Origin: a virus
IMG/VR virus record: IMGVR_UViG_3300017613_000620
Location: 1 to 42,728 of that record
Strand: one strand, 5' to 3'
DNA length: 42,728 nucleotides
In this document: in pieces, positions 6,472 to 13,535 of the stretch
How positions within the stretch are numbered: position 1 is the first letter of the stretch
Layout of the letters: each line of letters starts with the position of its first letter
Made by a program: the position numbers and the translations under genes
Notes under the pieces: generated by a model
What the model saw: only the letters and a program-made list of their open reading frames with translations
What the model was told of the DNA's origin: nothing
Databases searched by the model: none

Positions 6472-7305
6472 ATGTCCGGCTATATAAAACTTTGGCGTAA
6501 GATATTGCGATCACAAATGTATCGTCACCTCACAGCAAAACAAAGAGATGTGATGATGGTTTTATTAATGAAAGCAAATTGGGTTGAAAACGAATGGGAA
6601 TGGGGAAAACAAATTTTTAAATGCAATCCTGGTCAATTTGTTACCTCCCTCAAATCCATCAAAACCCTTTGTGCGCCTGATGTGTCCACGCAGAATATAC
6701 GAACTGCGTTGTTGCGACTTGAAAGGTGGCATTTTCTAACAAACAAATCAACAAAGACAGGGCGGTTAATAACTATAATAAATTGGGATAGATACCAATT
6801 AGATGATCCTGACGCTAACAAAGAGATCAACAAAGAGCTAACAAAGAGCCAACAAAGAGCTAACAAAGAGCTAACAACTAATGAAGAAGTAAAGAATATA
6901 AAGAAGGTTAAGAAGGGTAAGAAAAGAGATATGTATATACCCGAGAACGGGGTGCCTTATCAGGAAATAATACAAGATTTAAACCAAAAAGCCAATCTTA
7001 AATACAAATCTACAACACCTAAAACCAGGGCATTAATAAAATCCAGATTCAAAGAGGGGTTCACATTGGATGATTTTATAATCGTTCATACGAATCAGGT
7101 TGAATCCTGGTCGGGTACGGATATGTCTAAATATCTAAGGCCGGAAACATTATACGGAACCAAATTTGAATCATATCTAAATAAACCGAAAGAATCCAAT
7201 CTCAGTAAAACAAGCCAGCATAATCTTAAAACATACGAAAGGATGTTCCCAGATGAAGGAAACAGAATTAAAAAAGTTTTCCCAGTTGATATTGGTGATA
7301 GCTGA
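6472..7305 (+). CDS. Replication initiation protein with conserved phage C-terminal domain
   Basis: The 277-residue product starts with GYIKLWRKILRS and a winged-helix-like region to about residue 110. A low-complexity, Lys/Asn/Gln-rich linker follows at residues 115-160. The C-terminal domain, residues 162-240, matches the phage replication C-terminal family (phg_2220_C): YQEIIQDLNQKANL, KTRALIKSR, EGFTLDDF and YLRPETLYGTKFESYL. Such proteins load replication machinery at an origin often lying inside their own gene, as lambda O does. The linker here coincides with an 11-bp DNA repeat array. The last 53 bases overlap the next gene. Confidence 0.8.
   Translation: MSGYIKLWRKILRSQMYRHLTAKQRDVMMVLLMKANWVENEWEWGKQIFKCNPGQFVTSLKSIKTLCAPDVSTQNIRTALLRLERWHFLTNKSTKTGRLITIINWDRYQLDDPDANKEINKELTKSQQRANKELTTNEEVKNIKKVKKGKKRDMYIPENGVPYQEIIQDLNQKANLKYKSTTPKTRALIKSRFKEGFTLDDFIIVHTNQVESWSGTDMSKYLRPETLYGTKFESYLNKPKESNLSKTSQHNLKTYERMFPDEGNRIKKVFPVDIGDS
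6817..6872 (+). repeat. 11-bp iteron array, candidate replication origin
   Basis: Five consecutive copies of AACAAAGAGCT-like units occupy 6817-6828 (12 bases, AACAAAGAGATC), 6829-6839, 6840-6850, 6851-6861 and 6862-6872. The last four are exactly 11 bases long and differ at one base. The period is not a multiple of three, so the encoded peptide does not repeat while the DNA does. An A-rich purine tract (6873-6935) follows, suitable for unwinding. The position inside the initiator gene matches lambdoid origins. Confidence 0.65.
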
Positions 7306-7804
7306 TTTATTCGATAAAGAATTAAACACATCGACCATTAAAACGTATTTTGAGCAATTAAAGGAATTTGAATATAGCCACATTGAACACGCCTTTATGC
7401 AACGGTATAAATTCTTTCCAAAACCATTTGATATTGCTGAAACGATCAGGGGGCCGGAAACAGAAGTTAAGGATAATGCACTTATTCAGGCAACATTGGC
7501 CGTAAATGCGATTGAAGAATATGGGAGAAATGAAACGGTACAATTTAACGATCCCATCACAAATGCGGTTATTCAACAATGTTTTAATGGTTGGATTGAG
7601 TTTTGTTCTGTTCTTCAAAAGGATGTAAAGTGGTTAAAAAGAGATTTTATTCAAGCATATATGGCTTATAAATTAGCAAATTTGGAATCATATAAACCAT
7701 TGATTGGTTGGTTTGAAATGGAAAATAATAATCTTGGCTATAAACACAAACAGAATATAAAGCTAATTGGTTTGGATAAAGAAAGAAAGCAAATAAGCGA
7801 ATGA
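7253..7804 (+). CDS. Replication-linked protein, possible helicase loader (DUF6475-like)
   Basis: The 183-residue product opens with a short helical segment (FSQLILVIADLFDKELNT) and contains RYKFFPKPFDIAETI. This pattern resembles small phage proteins encoded after the initiator, and I recall the DUF6475 family as the closest match. Remaining segments are mixed helix with several Trp and aromatic residues. By position it corresponds to lambda P, so helicase loading is a reasonable but unproven role. It overlaps the initiator by 53 bases and the methyltransferase by four. Confidence 0.55.
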   Translation: MKETELKKFSQLILVIADLFDKELNTSTIKTYFEQLKEFEYSHIEHAFMQRYKFFPKPFDIAETIRGPETEVKDNALIQATLAVNAIEEYGRNETVQFNDPITNAVIQQCFNGWIEFCSVLQKDVKWLKRDFIQAYMAYKLANLESYKPLIGWFEMENNNLGYKHKQNIKLIGLDKERKQISE

Positions 7805-8982
7805 AATATAAAATCCATCAAGGCGATGCGCTCACCGTGTTAAAAACCATGCCGGATGAATCCGTGCAGACCTGTATAACGTCACCGCCTTATTGGGGAT
7901 TAAGGGATTATGGGACCAGTATATGGGATGGTGGAGATCAAAAGTGTGACCATATAAAACCATCCGGCACAATATTAGGCAATAGGTCTGATACTTTTCA
8001 CGGAAGCAATACCCAAGTGGCGCATAAGATTAAATACAAGGATATTTGTGCCAAGTGCGGTGCAAAACGAATTGATAGTCAACTCGGCCTTGAATCCACA
8101 CCGGAGGAATTTGTCGCTAACATGGTTGAGGTTTTTCGGGAGGTGAAACGTGTTCTGCGAAATGATGGCACCGTTTGGCTTAATTTGGGGGATAGTTATG
8201 CACAAGCATCGTCAAGGGCTGGACAATCTAACAGCGACCATGAATACAAGCATACAAACGAGAAATTCAGAGACAAAAGGTATAGTGGAGGAGTGAACAT
8301 TAAGGCTCCTCCCGGCCTTAAACCCAAAGACCTCTGCGGCATCCCCTGGCGGGTAGCCTTCGCCCTTCAAGCAGATGGATGGTATCTGCGGTCGGAAATA
8401 ATCTGGGCGAAGCCCAACCCCATGCCGGAATCCGTGACGGATCGCCCAACTAAAAGCCACGAAACAATATTTTTATTAACTAAAAAGGCTAAATATTATT
8501 ATGATGCGGATGCTATTAGGGAACCTGTGAGTAATAATACACACAATCAAATTTCAAAAGCGGAGATAAAAAGAATCTCGGAAGATAGGGCCGCAGGAGC
8601 AAACACAACCATTGGAAAAGGCAAAACTCCTAAATCAGTAAAACCTGACGGGATGATAAAGCAAAATGATAGCTTTACAAATGCTGTGTGCTTGCCTGTA
8701 AGTAATCGCAACAAGCGCACCGTCTGGACAGTACCCACCCAACCCATGCCGCAAGCCCACTTCGCAACCTATCCCGAAAAGTTAATAAAACCGTGCGTGC
8801 TGGCCGGATGCCCCCAAGATGGCGTTGTCCTCGACCCATTCATGGGCGCTGCAACCACCGGAGTAGTCGCACTCGAAAATAACCGCCAATTCATCGGCAT
8901 CGAACTAAACCAAAAATATATAACCGAAATAGCCGAACCAAGATTGAAAAATATAACATTTCAACGGAGCTTGTTTAATTGA
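7801..8982 (+). CDS. Site-specific DNA methyltransferase (beta-class, SPPYW type)
   Basis: The 393-residue product carries the catalytic motif TSPPYWGLRDYG at residues 27-38 and the SAM-binding motif DPFMGAATTG followed by FIGIEL near residues 341-365. That order, catalytic before SAM-binding, defines the beta class. A middle block, EIIWAKPNPMPESV and KSHETIFLL, is typical of the family. A Cys/His cluster (KCDH and CAKCG, residues about 50-84) suggests a small zinc knuckle. SPPY favours N4-cytosine methylation, but N6-adenine enzymes also use it. No partner nuclease is present, so it is an orphan enzyme that probably protects phage DNA or regulates it. It overlaps the preceding gene by four bases. 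Confidence 0.88.
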   Translation: MKYKIHQGDALTVLKTMPDESVQTCITSPPYWGLRDYGTSIWDGGDQKCDHIKPSGTILGNRSDTFHGSNTQVAHKIKYKDICAKCGAKRIDSQLGLESTPEEFVANMVEVFREVKRVLRNDGTVWLNLGDSYAQASSRAGQSNSDHEYKHTNEKFRDKRYSGGVNIKAPPGLKPKDLCGIPWRVAFALQADGWYLRSEIIWAKPNPMPESVTDRPTKSHETIFLLTKKAKYYYDADAIREPVSNNTHNQISKAEIKRISEDRAAGANTTIGKGKTPKSVKPDGMIKQNDSFTNAVCLPVSNRNKRTVWTVPTQPMPQAHFATYPEKLIKPCVLAGCPQDGVVLDPFMGAATTGVVALENNRQFIGIELNQKYITEIAEPRLKNITFQRSLFN

Positions 8983-9200
8983 AGCCGAAACCGCCGGAAT
9001 ACCTGTCACAGAAAACCGATTGCCCTGCGAGGGATTACGATCACCACAGGGATTTATGGCTCTGTTATGCCCGAACATATTATCACGGCAAATCGGTTAA
9101 ACGGGTGATGGCACCGATATGTCAAGAGGGTTGTGCATACTGCGAATGGAATAACCCTAACAGGGAGGTGTCTTATGCCGACAGAGAAAAGCAGGTTTGA
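8979..9200 (+). CDS. Small Cys-containing hypothetical protein
   Basis: The 73-residue frame starts at TTG 8979, overlapping the methyltransferase stop (TTGA), with CGGAG upstream. The only in-frame ATG is internal and would remove most of the protein. It contains DCPARDYDHHRDLWLCYA and a CQEGCAYCEW cluster, four Cys and two His that could bind zinc or an iron-sulfur cluster. Its last 26 bases overlap the next gene. No family is recognised. Confidence 0.5.
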   Translation: MKPKPPEYLSQKTDCPARDYDHHRDLWLCYARTYYHGKSVKRVMAPICQEGCAYCEWNNPNREVSYADREKQV

Positions 9201-9393
9201 CTCAACGGAATGTATTTGCCCGATGTGCCGTTCAAGACATTATAAACCGATGTACTGGCTGGGGCGTGGCATCCCCCGAAAATACTGCAAAAACTGCCGA
9301 ATCGTGGCTAAGGGCGTGATGCCGTTTTATATGGACCCATACGTTGAAATGCTCCAAAGAGGTCGGGGAACACCGAATGATAGGTGGCGATAG
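9175..9393 (+). CDS. Small zinc-ribbon protein
   Basis: ATG 9175 follows GGGAGGTGTCTT and gives a 72-residue product; the longer frame from 9133 lacks a site and is not favoured. The protein has CICPMC and YCKNC about 27 residues apart, a four-Cys ribbon as in small nucleic-acid-binding proteins. A basic stretch lies between the two knuckles. The tail contains MDPYVEMLQRGRG. It probably binds DNA, RNA or a protein partner in the replication operon. No specific family is identified. Confidence 0.65.
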   Translation: MPTEKSRFDSTECICPMCRSRHYKPMYWLGRGIPRKYCKNCRIVAKGVMPFYMDPYVEMLQRGRGTPNDRWR

Positions 9394-9401
9394 GGGGAAC
9401 C

Positions 9402-9608
9402 GTGAAAACGATTATAATAATATTTTTATGCTGGTGCCTGGTGTCAATGTTTATAGCGTTTCTATGTTCGGCACACAAAACAGAGAGCATTATAATCGAA
9501 TATAATAAAACGCTTGAAAAGCTGGCTGGTATGGAAAAGGAAAACGAGCAATTATCATTGAGGCTGGGCGATTATCCGCACATGAGGACCGAGGAACATG
9601 AATTATAA
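9402..9608 (+). CDS. Small membrane-anchored coiled-coil protein
   Basis: The GTG at 9402, behind AGGGGGA, gives a 68-residue product; an upstream GTG at 9384 is also possible. Residues 1-24 form a signal-anchor helix (IIIIFLCWCLVSMFIAFLC), followed by a heptad-like segment (EYNKTLEKLAGMEKENEQL). The layout is like an i-spanin (Rz) or a membrane-tethered adaptor, but it lies among replication genes. It overlaps the resolvase start by 11 bases, so coupling is likely. Function is unknown. Confidence 0.55.
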   Translation: MKTIIIIFLCWCLVSMFIAFLCSAHKTESIIIEYNKTLEKLAGMEKENEQLSLRLGDYPHMRTEEHEL

Positions 9609-9967
9609 AATCAATCCTGTACCTAAACCAAGACAAACCCAGAGAGATAAGTGGTTAGACCCCCCCCAGGAACTGTGTAAGGCGATACAGGCGGTTTAAA
9701 ACGCTTTGTGGCATACAAGGGGTGCGTGTGCCTGATTCGGGGGCTACAATCGTCTTTCACGTTGAAATGCCCCGATCATGGTCTAAAAAGAAAAAGAGTC
9801 AATACGATGGGATGGCACACCAGGGGCGTGGAGACCTCGATAATATGTTGAAAGCGGTTATGGATTGCGCCGTGAATGACCGGGATGACCGCTATATCTG
9901 GCAAGTTTCATGCGAGAAAAGATGGAGTTACGAGGGGAGTATTGAGATTATTAATGGGAGGGGGTGA
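9598..9967 (+). pseudogene. rusA: RusA-like Holliday junction resolvase disrupted by a frameshift in a C8 run
   Basis: ATG 9598 encodes INPVPKPRQTQRDKW, the N-terminus of RusA-family resolvases, but after the eight-C run at 9660-9667 the frame stops at 9697. In the frame displaced by one base the family continues: NCVRRYRRFK, VPDSGATIVFHVEMP, RSWSKKKKSQ, then the acidic catalytic motif RGDLDNMLKAVMD and WQVSCEKRW. Joining at the C run gives about 122 residues, the usual RusA length. Removing one C restores the gene. It could be a sequencing or assembly error, an inactivating mutation or +1 frameshifting at Pro codons. Function of an intact version would be resolving recombination intermediates from the RecE-type system. 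Confidence 0.75.
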
Positions 9968-9971
9968 AATT

Positions 9972-10586
9972 ATGGAATTAGCTATTGATGACAGGGGGCG
10001 GTTAGATGAACTTGAATTGGTTATAAATAAAAACATGAAGGCGTTTTATGAAATCGGTGCAGCATTAAAGGAAATACGGGATAGCCGACTTTATAAAAAT
10101 GTTTTGGGCTATGACACTTTCGAGGACTATTGCAGGGAGCGGTGGGATATGGGGCGTCGGTATATAAATTATCAGATAGGAGCAACCCAAGTTGTAGATA
10201 ATCTTCAAGATGGGAACCATGGTTCCCAAATCCCGTCATCCGAACGTCAAGCGCGCCCACTAACAAGGTTGTCACCACCATTGCAGATAGAAGCCTGGAC
10301 GAAAGTGATTGATACTGCGCCGGATGGGAGGGTCACGGCCATTCATGTAATGAGGGTTGTTGGCAAGATGGTGGGTGATGATGAAAAGCGCAGATTTAGG
10401 AAAGTAAGACACAAATTGCGTAATGAAACATTAATAAGTGAATCTTTTAAAAATGCGTTTGATAATTTAGCGGGGGAAATACAAGACGCAAAATTTAATA
10501 ATTGGAAGGATACGTCAAGAGATGTTGTTATGCAATACTTGCATAGCTTAAAAAGTATAATAAATATAGGGGGTGAAAAATGTTAA
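9972..10586 (+). CDS. Conserved phage DNA-binding-like protein
   Basis: ATG 9972 follows GGGAGGGGGTGAAATT and yields 204 residues; a longer reading from 9876 would cross the RusA frame. The first 90 residues include FYEIGAALKEIRDSRLY, FEDYCRERWDMGRRYINYQ and a QIGATQVVDNL segment. This pattern recurs in phage and plasmid proteins resembling the helical core of ParB-like or DUF3102-type DNA-binding proteins. SERQARPLTRL and PDGRVTAIHV follow and are also typical. The C-terminal third is basic. Probable role in replication or partition regulation, by similarity only. Confidence 0.6.
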   Translation: MELAIDDRGRLDELELVINKNMKAFYEIGAALKEIRDSRLYKNVLGYDTFEDYCRERWDMGRRYINYQIGATQVVDNLQDGNHGSQIPSSERQARPLTRLSPPLQIEAWTKVIDTAPDGRVTAIHVMRVVGKMVGDDEKRRFRKVRHKLRNETLISESFKNAFDNLAGEIQDAKFNNWKDTSRDVVMQYLHSLKSIINIGGEKC

Positions 10587-11431
10587 GACCATTATCAAGA
10601 GAAATTATAGCCATAACACCTTTACTGGCAAGAGATTATATAAAATTAAACACATTTTCTTCACAAAGGTATATTTCAAAAAAACATACCCAAACATTAT
10701 CCAACAAGATGAAGCAGGGCCGGTTTCGGATTGGGTCTTTAGCCATCGCAATAGATCAAAGCAACGGCATTGAAGATAAACGGGTCTTAATGAACGGGCA
10801 GCATCAATTACACGCGGTTATGGATTCCGGTAAAACGATTGAGGTGTTACTTGAAAAATATGTATGCAAAAAACGGCGAGAGCTGTCGGAATTATTCAGA
10901 CAATTTGATAATCATTATATGAGGAGTATCGCGTCAATGGTAAAGGTAGAGGCGGACGTCTTACAAATGAAAGTACCGTTGAGGATAGCATCTGCTGTTG
11001 TTTCGGCAGCGGCTTATTTGGCAGGCGTAGACGACAAGGATAAAAAGGTTGAAATGCTTCAACATCTTGTTGACGAGGCTAATTTTCTTAATGACCTGTT
11101 GGGGGCAAAGAACAAGGCATCTGCACACATGAGAAGAAGGGTCGTTGTTGCAGCAATTATAAGTTCGTTCAAGGTGGTTGGGCAGGATGCCGAGTCTTTT
11201 TGGGTAGATGTTAGGGATGGGGAGATGCTTAGAAAAAAAATGCCGCAGTTTTATTTACGACAATATCTTTTAAATGCAACAATGTCTTCTAGAAATCCAC
11301 AAAAAACAAGGGTGACAGACAAGGAGATGTATTATAAGTGTGCAGTCGCATGGAATCGGTATAGGCAAGGTGTTGAAATAACATCTATTCAATACCGTGG
11401 GCGAAAGGCCACCACTCCAAAATTGATATAA
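10580..11431 (+). CDS. ParB/sulfiredoxin-like phage protein
   Basis: The 283-residue product has an N-terminal segment with the pattern MNGQHQLHAVMDSGKTIEVLL (residues about 71-91), similar to the NGQHRLxA motif of ParB-type folds found in phage proteins. A helical C-terminal domain with HMRRRVVVAAI and a conserved-looking RYRQGVE segment follows. The start has a GGGGGTG site and overlaps the preceding stop by seven bases. DNA binding or an NTP-dependent role is plausible, but no catalytic residues can be assigned. It is the last cytoplasmic-type gene of the rightward early operon. Confidence 0.6.
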   Translation: MLRPLSREIIAITPLLARDYIKLNTFSSQRYISKKHTQTLSNKMKQGRFRIGSLAIAIDQSNGIEDKRVLMNGQHQLHAVMDSGKTIEVLLEKYVCKKRRELSELFRQFDNHYMRSIASMVKVEADVLQMKVPLRIASAVVSAAAYLAGVDDKDKKVEMLQHLVDEANFLNDLLGAKNKASAHMRRRVVVAAIISSFKVVGQDAESFWVDVRDGEMLRKKMPQFYLRQYLLNATMSSRNPQKTRVTDKEMYYKCAVAWNRYRQGVEITSIQYRGRKATTPKLI

Positions 11432-11462
11432 ACACTACGAAATAGTGCATGGGAGGTGCAAA

Positions 11463-11807
11463 ATGAAAAAATTCGCCGGAATAGTTATCACCAGCCTGAT
11501 TTTCGCCGGAATAGTTTTTGGCCCCGGAATTTCGCATGGGCAAGATTGCCGACCCAGCGACCGTTTTACGCAAGGGTTGAGTCCTTACGACGCCAGCCCG
11601 CCTAAACTTTACGACAGACAAGGCAATTATCGCGGCGAGCTGTCAAGTAATCCTTTTCGGTTGGATTCGATATCAAATAAATTTGGGAGATACGGATCGC
11701 CTTTTTCAGTGGATTCGATAAATAATCCGTATGGTGCCGGGTCCAGGTATAAACATGACAGCCCAAATAATCCGTATGGGCCTGGTTGGGTTATAATCGA
11801 CGATTAG
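11463..11807 (+). CDS. Secreted repeat protein with NNPYG motifs
   Basis: ATG 11463 after GGGAGGTG gives 114 residues. A Sec-type signal peptide covers residues 1 to about 26 (FAGIVITSLIFAGIVFG, cleavage near SHG-Q). The mature part carries SISNKFGRYGSPF, SINNPYGAGSRY and SPNNPYGPG, three degenerate repeats of about 15 residues. I recall such SINNPYG repeat proteins in bacteria and some phages without a known function. Its place at the operon end, before a terminator facing the other way, is typical of a moron-like accessory gene. Export to the periplasm is predicted. Confidence 0.65.
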   Translation: MKKFAGIVITSLIFAGIVFGPGISHGQDCRPSDRFTQGLSPYDASPPKLYDRQGNYRGELSSNPFRLDSISNKFGRYGSPFSVDSINNPYGAGSRYKHDSPNNPYGPGWVIIDD

Positions 11808-11810
11808 GAC

Positions 11811-11842
11811 AAAAAAAAGGGGCCGGATAGAATCCCGGCCCC
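11811..11842 (-). terminator. Rho-independent terminator of the leftward accessory operon
   Basis: GGGGCCGG (11819-11826) and CCGGCCCC (11835-11842) form a perfect 8-bp GC stem with an 8-base loop. On the plus strand eight A residues (11811-11818) precede it, so on the minus strand the stem is followed by eight U residues. It therefore stops leftward transcripts before they enter the convergent secreted-protein gene. Confidence 0.85.
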
Positions 11843-11864
11843 TGGTAGGTGTTAAGGTTATTGG

Positions 11865-11891
11865 TTAATCAGCTACGAATTTAATTTTCAT
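11865..11891 (-). CDS. Eight-residue ORF with a strong coupled ribosome binding site
   Basis: ATG 11891 opens an eight-codon frame reading MKIKFVAD before TAA. It has the same GGAGGGTTGAACC leader as full-size genes in the operon, and its ATG overlaps the upstream gene stop (ATGA). It sits just before the terminator hairpin. It may be a genuine micropeptide, a remnant of a deleted gene or a leader controlling terminator readthrough. Confidence 0.3.
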   Translation of the reverse strand: MKIKFVAD

Positions 11892-12070
11892 GGTTCAACC
11901 CTCCTATTTTTATCTATTAATCCGTAAATATTAATATGCAATGTGCCGTTAATATCCTCCTGTATAACGTCAAAAATAAACAGGTTTTGAATACTTTTTA
12001 GTTGTTTTTTGGTTTTAAGGAATGACACAATTCTTACATTGTTTTGATATAATACAATCCACGGTTTCAT
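11888..12070 (-). CDS. Small hypothetical protein
   Basis: The 60-residue product starts at ATG 12070 after GGGAGGGTTGAACC, the leader shared across this operon. It is basic and mixed alpha/beta by composition (MKPWIVLYQNNVRIVSF, then KTKKQLKSIQNLF). No family or motif is recognised. It is the last gene of normal size in the leftward accessory operon. Confidence 0.5.
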   Translation of the reverse strand: MKPWIVLYQNNVRIVSFLKTKKQLKSIQNLFIFDVIQEDINGTLHINIYGLIDKNRRVEP

Positions 12071-12087
12071 GGTTCAACCCTCCCCTA

Positions 12088-12387
12088 TTATAAAAAAGTC
12101 CAACTTTGCTTGATTTGATTAAATTTAAGTCCTAATTCATAACCAATCGACAAAATAATTTCCAAGGGGCGACTTGTTCCCCAAGCTGTGCAATGATAGC
12201 ATCTTTTTGTGTCACTCCAATAACTGCTATGACCTAACAATTGACGCATGGTTGGACCCTTGGCATCTTTGATATAAACATTATATCCGGTAACACCGTT
12301 ACGAGTTTGCATTTCAGATGTCATAAATACCCGATTAGATTCTAACGCATTTTTAAATCTTGTCTTTGTAATCCAAGTAGATTCCAT
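12088..12387 (-). CDS. Hypothetical accessory protein
   Basis: The 99-residue product begins at ATG 12387 behind GGGAGGGTAAAACA. It has a central VTGYNVYIKDAKGP stretch and a Cys-His pair in KRCYHCTAWGTSRPLE. The sequence is compatible with a small alpha/beta fold. No relative is recognised. It follows one of the two 27-residue membrane peptides in the transcript. Confidence 0.55.
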   Translation of the reverse strand: MESTWITKTRFKNALESNRVFMTSEMQTRNGVTGYNVYIKDAKGPTMRQLLGHSSYWSDTKRCYHCTAWGTSRPLEIILSIGYELGLKFNQIKQSWTFL

Positions 12388-12403
12388 TGTTTTACCCTCC
12401 CAT

Positions 12404-12487
12404 TTATAAGCAAAAGGCTAATATCAGGAGCGCGTATGATATAACCGCGCCGACGATTGACAGTAATATGTTTTCGAGTAAACGCAT
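12404..12487 (-). CDS. 27-residue membrane micropeptide, copy 2
   Basis: ATG 12487 overlaps the stop of the upstream gene as TAATG, so translation is probably by coupling. The 27-residue product is a single hydrophobic helix after a short MRLLENILLS start and ends LILAFCL. It is clearly related to the 27-residue product at 13438-13521: identical length, the same MR-L/I-LE start, the same LAFCL end and conservative substitutions between them. This paralogy is the main evidence that such a short frame is real. Confidence 0.6.
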   Translation of the reverse strand: MRLLENILLSIVGAVISYALLILAFCL

Positions 12488-12777
12488 TAAGACACCAGCC
12501 TATCTAAAACCATACCATCATAATAATCCATGGTTTTGCCCTGGTAATCAACAAACCATTCAAAATCTTTTTGGAAAACTCGATAACCTAAATTAAATTG
12601 ATTAGATGCTTGGTTCATGCGTAGTTTTGTTGTTACGGTGGCCCAGCCGTTAGAATTAAGTCTGATTTGTTTTTCATTAAACTTTACGACTTGGGTTTGA
12701 TGGTATAATACCCGCGTAAACCCGTTTTCAGCAAAAACGCTTGTCTTGTGACTTCCGATTTTGTCTTGTCTGCTCAT
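12487..12777 (-). CDS. Conserved small phage protein of unknown function
   Basis: The 96-residue product starts at ATG 12777 after GGGAGGGTTGAACA. It contains FTRVLYHQTQVVKFN, RLNSNGWATVTTKLRMNQAS and VFQKDFEWFVDY. This order (YHxTxVV, then GGW/NGW-TVTTK-RMN, then VYQK-FEWFV) recurs in small proteins I recall from diverse tailed phages, including marine ones, where no function is known. Its presence supports viral origin for the leftward operon. Confidence 0.65.
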   Translation of the reverse strand: MSRQDKIGSHKTSVFAENGFTRVLYHQTQVVKFNEKQIRLNSNGWATVTTKLRMNQASNQFNLGYRVFQKDFEWFVDYQGKTMDYYDGMVLDRLVS

Positions 12778-12780
12778 TGT

Positions 12781-13422
12781 TCAACCCTCCCTTTTTCTTA
12801 AAAATACACTCCAATAAACATCGAACTGACCTACGCTATCAATTTTGAAAATATAATCATAATCAGGTAACTCCGCTTCAATATCCTTCGCTACATCTTT
12901 AGGATCATCATTTTGCCCTGGATGAAATCCGGTTTCAAACCGTTGGCAATACTCGTCGGGAGAGTAACAAACAAAACCAGCGGTCTCGATGTACTCATAA
13001 AACCAGGAATAAACGGCTTTATCGGTACGATTAGAATAATAATCAATCACATCTTCTATTAAAATTTTATCATCAAGTTTATTATCGGCTTCAATACATT
13101 CATGGCAGGCAATTTCACAATCGCAAGTCCAGACATAAGAAGGCTCCCACCCGTAAGAATCCGCCGTTGTTCTAACGGCCTTACCGCATTCAGAGCATGG
13201 CATATATTCATCATGCCATAACGCATCAAGATTCAATTCTTCTTTGTTTTCATCAATCCAATTAAGGAGTCTACAAGTAAGATTACCCTCTTTTCTAATC
13301 CACCAATCACCAGCTAAGGCCGGATAATCATTATAACCGAACTCAGCTATACCAGGGTAAAATTCCGGATACATATTTTTGCTTTCCATGTAATTCATAA
13401 TTGTGTTAATGTTAGCTTTCAT
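12781..13422 (-). CDS. Hypothetical zinc-knuckle protein
   Basis: The 213-residue acidic product starts at ATG 13422 after GGGAGGGTTGAAAA. Its centre carries CSECGKAVRTTADSYGWEP and then CDCEIACHEC, six or more Cys in zinc-binding spacing. The C-terminal part is acidic and aromatic (PDYDYIFKID, VYWSVFL). Similar Cys blocks occur in phage proteins of unknown role. Binding to host nucleic-acid machinery is possible but unproven. Confidence 0.6.
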   Translation of the reverse strand: MKANINTIMNYMESKNMYPEFYPGIAEFGYNDYPALAGDWWIRKEGNLTCRLLNWIDENKEELNLDALWHDEYMPCSECGKAVRTTADSYGWEPSYVWTCDCEIACHECIEADNKLDDKILIEDVIDYYSNRTDKAVYSWFYEYIETAGFVCYSPDEYCQRFETGFHPGQNDDPKDVAKDIEAELPDYDYIFKIDSVGQFDVYWSVFLRKREG

Positions 13423-13437
13423 TTTTCAACCCTCCCA

Positions 13438-13521
13438 TTATAAACAAAATGCCAAGACAAGGAGCGCCCAAGATACAGCGACGCCAGCGATTACCAACAG
13501 AATATCCTCTAATATGCGCAT
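13438..13521 (-). CDS. 27-residue membrane micropeptide, copy 1
   Basis: ATG 13521 follows GGAGGGCTGCCT, a good ribosome binding site. The 27-residue product begins MRILEDILLV and ends LLVLAFCL, with one continuous hydrophobic helix between. It is the paralogue of the peptide at 12404-12487. Each lies immediately before the leader of a larger gene in the same operon. Single-pass insertion in the inner membrane is predicted. Confidence 0.6.
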   Translation of the reverse strand: MRILEDILLVIAGVAVSWALLVLAFCL

Positions 13522-13535
13522 AGGCAGCCCTCCAT

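Noticed and set aside
6817-6872. The 11-bp repeat array as a CRISPR array
   Set aside because: Units are contiguous without spacers and far too short; they lie inside a replication gene, which fits iterons.
9384-9401. GTG 9384 as start of the small membrane coiled-coil gene
   Set aside because: GTG 9402 is closer to the AGGGGGA site and begins exactly at the hydrophobic signal-anchor, as expected for such proteins.
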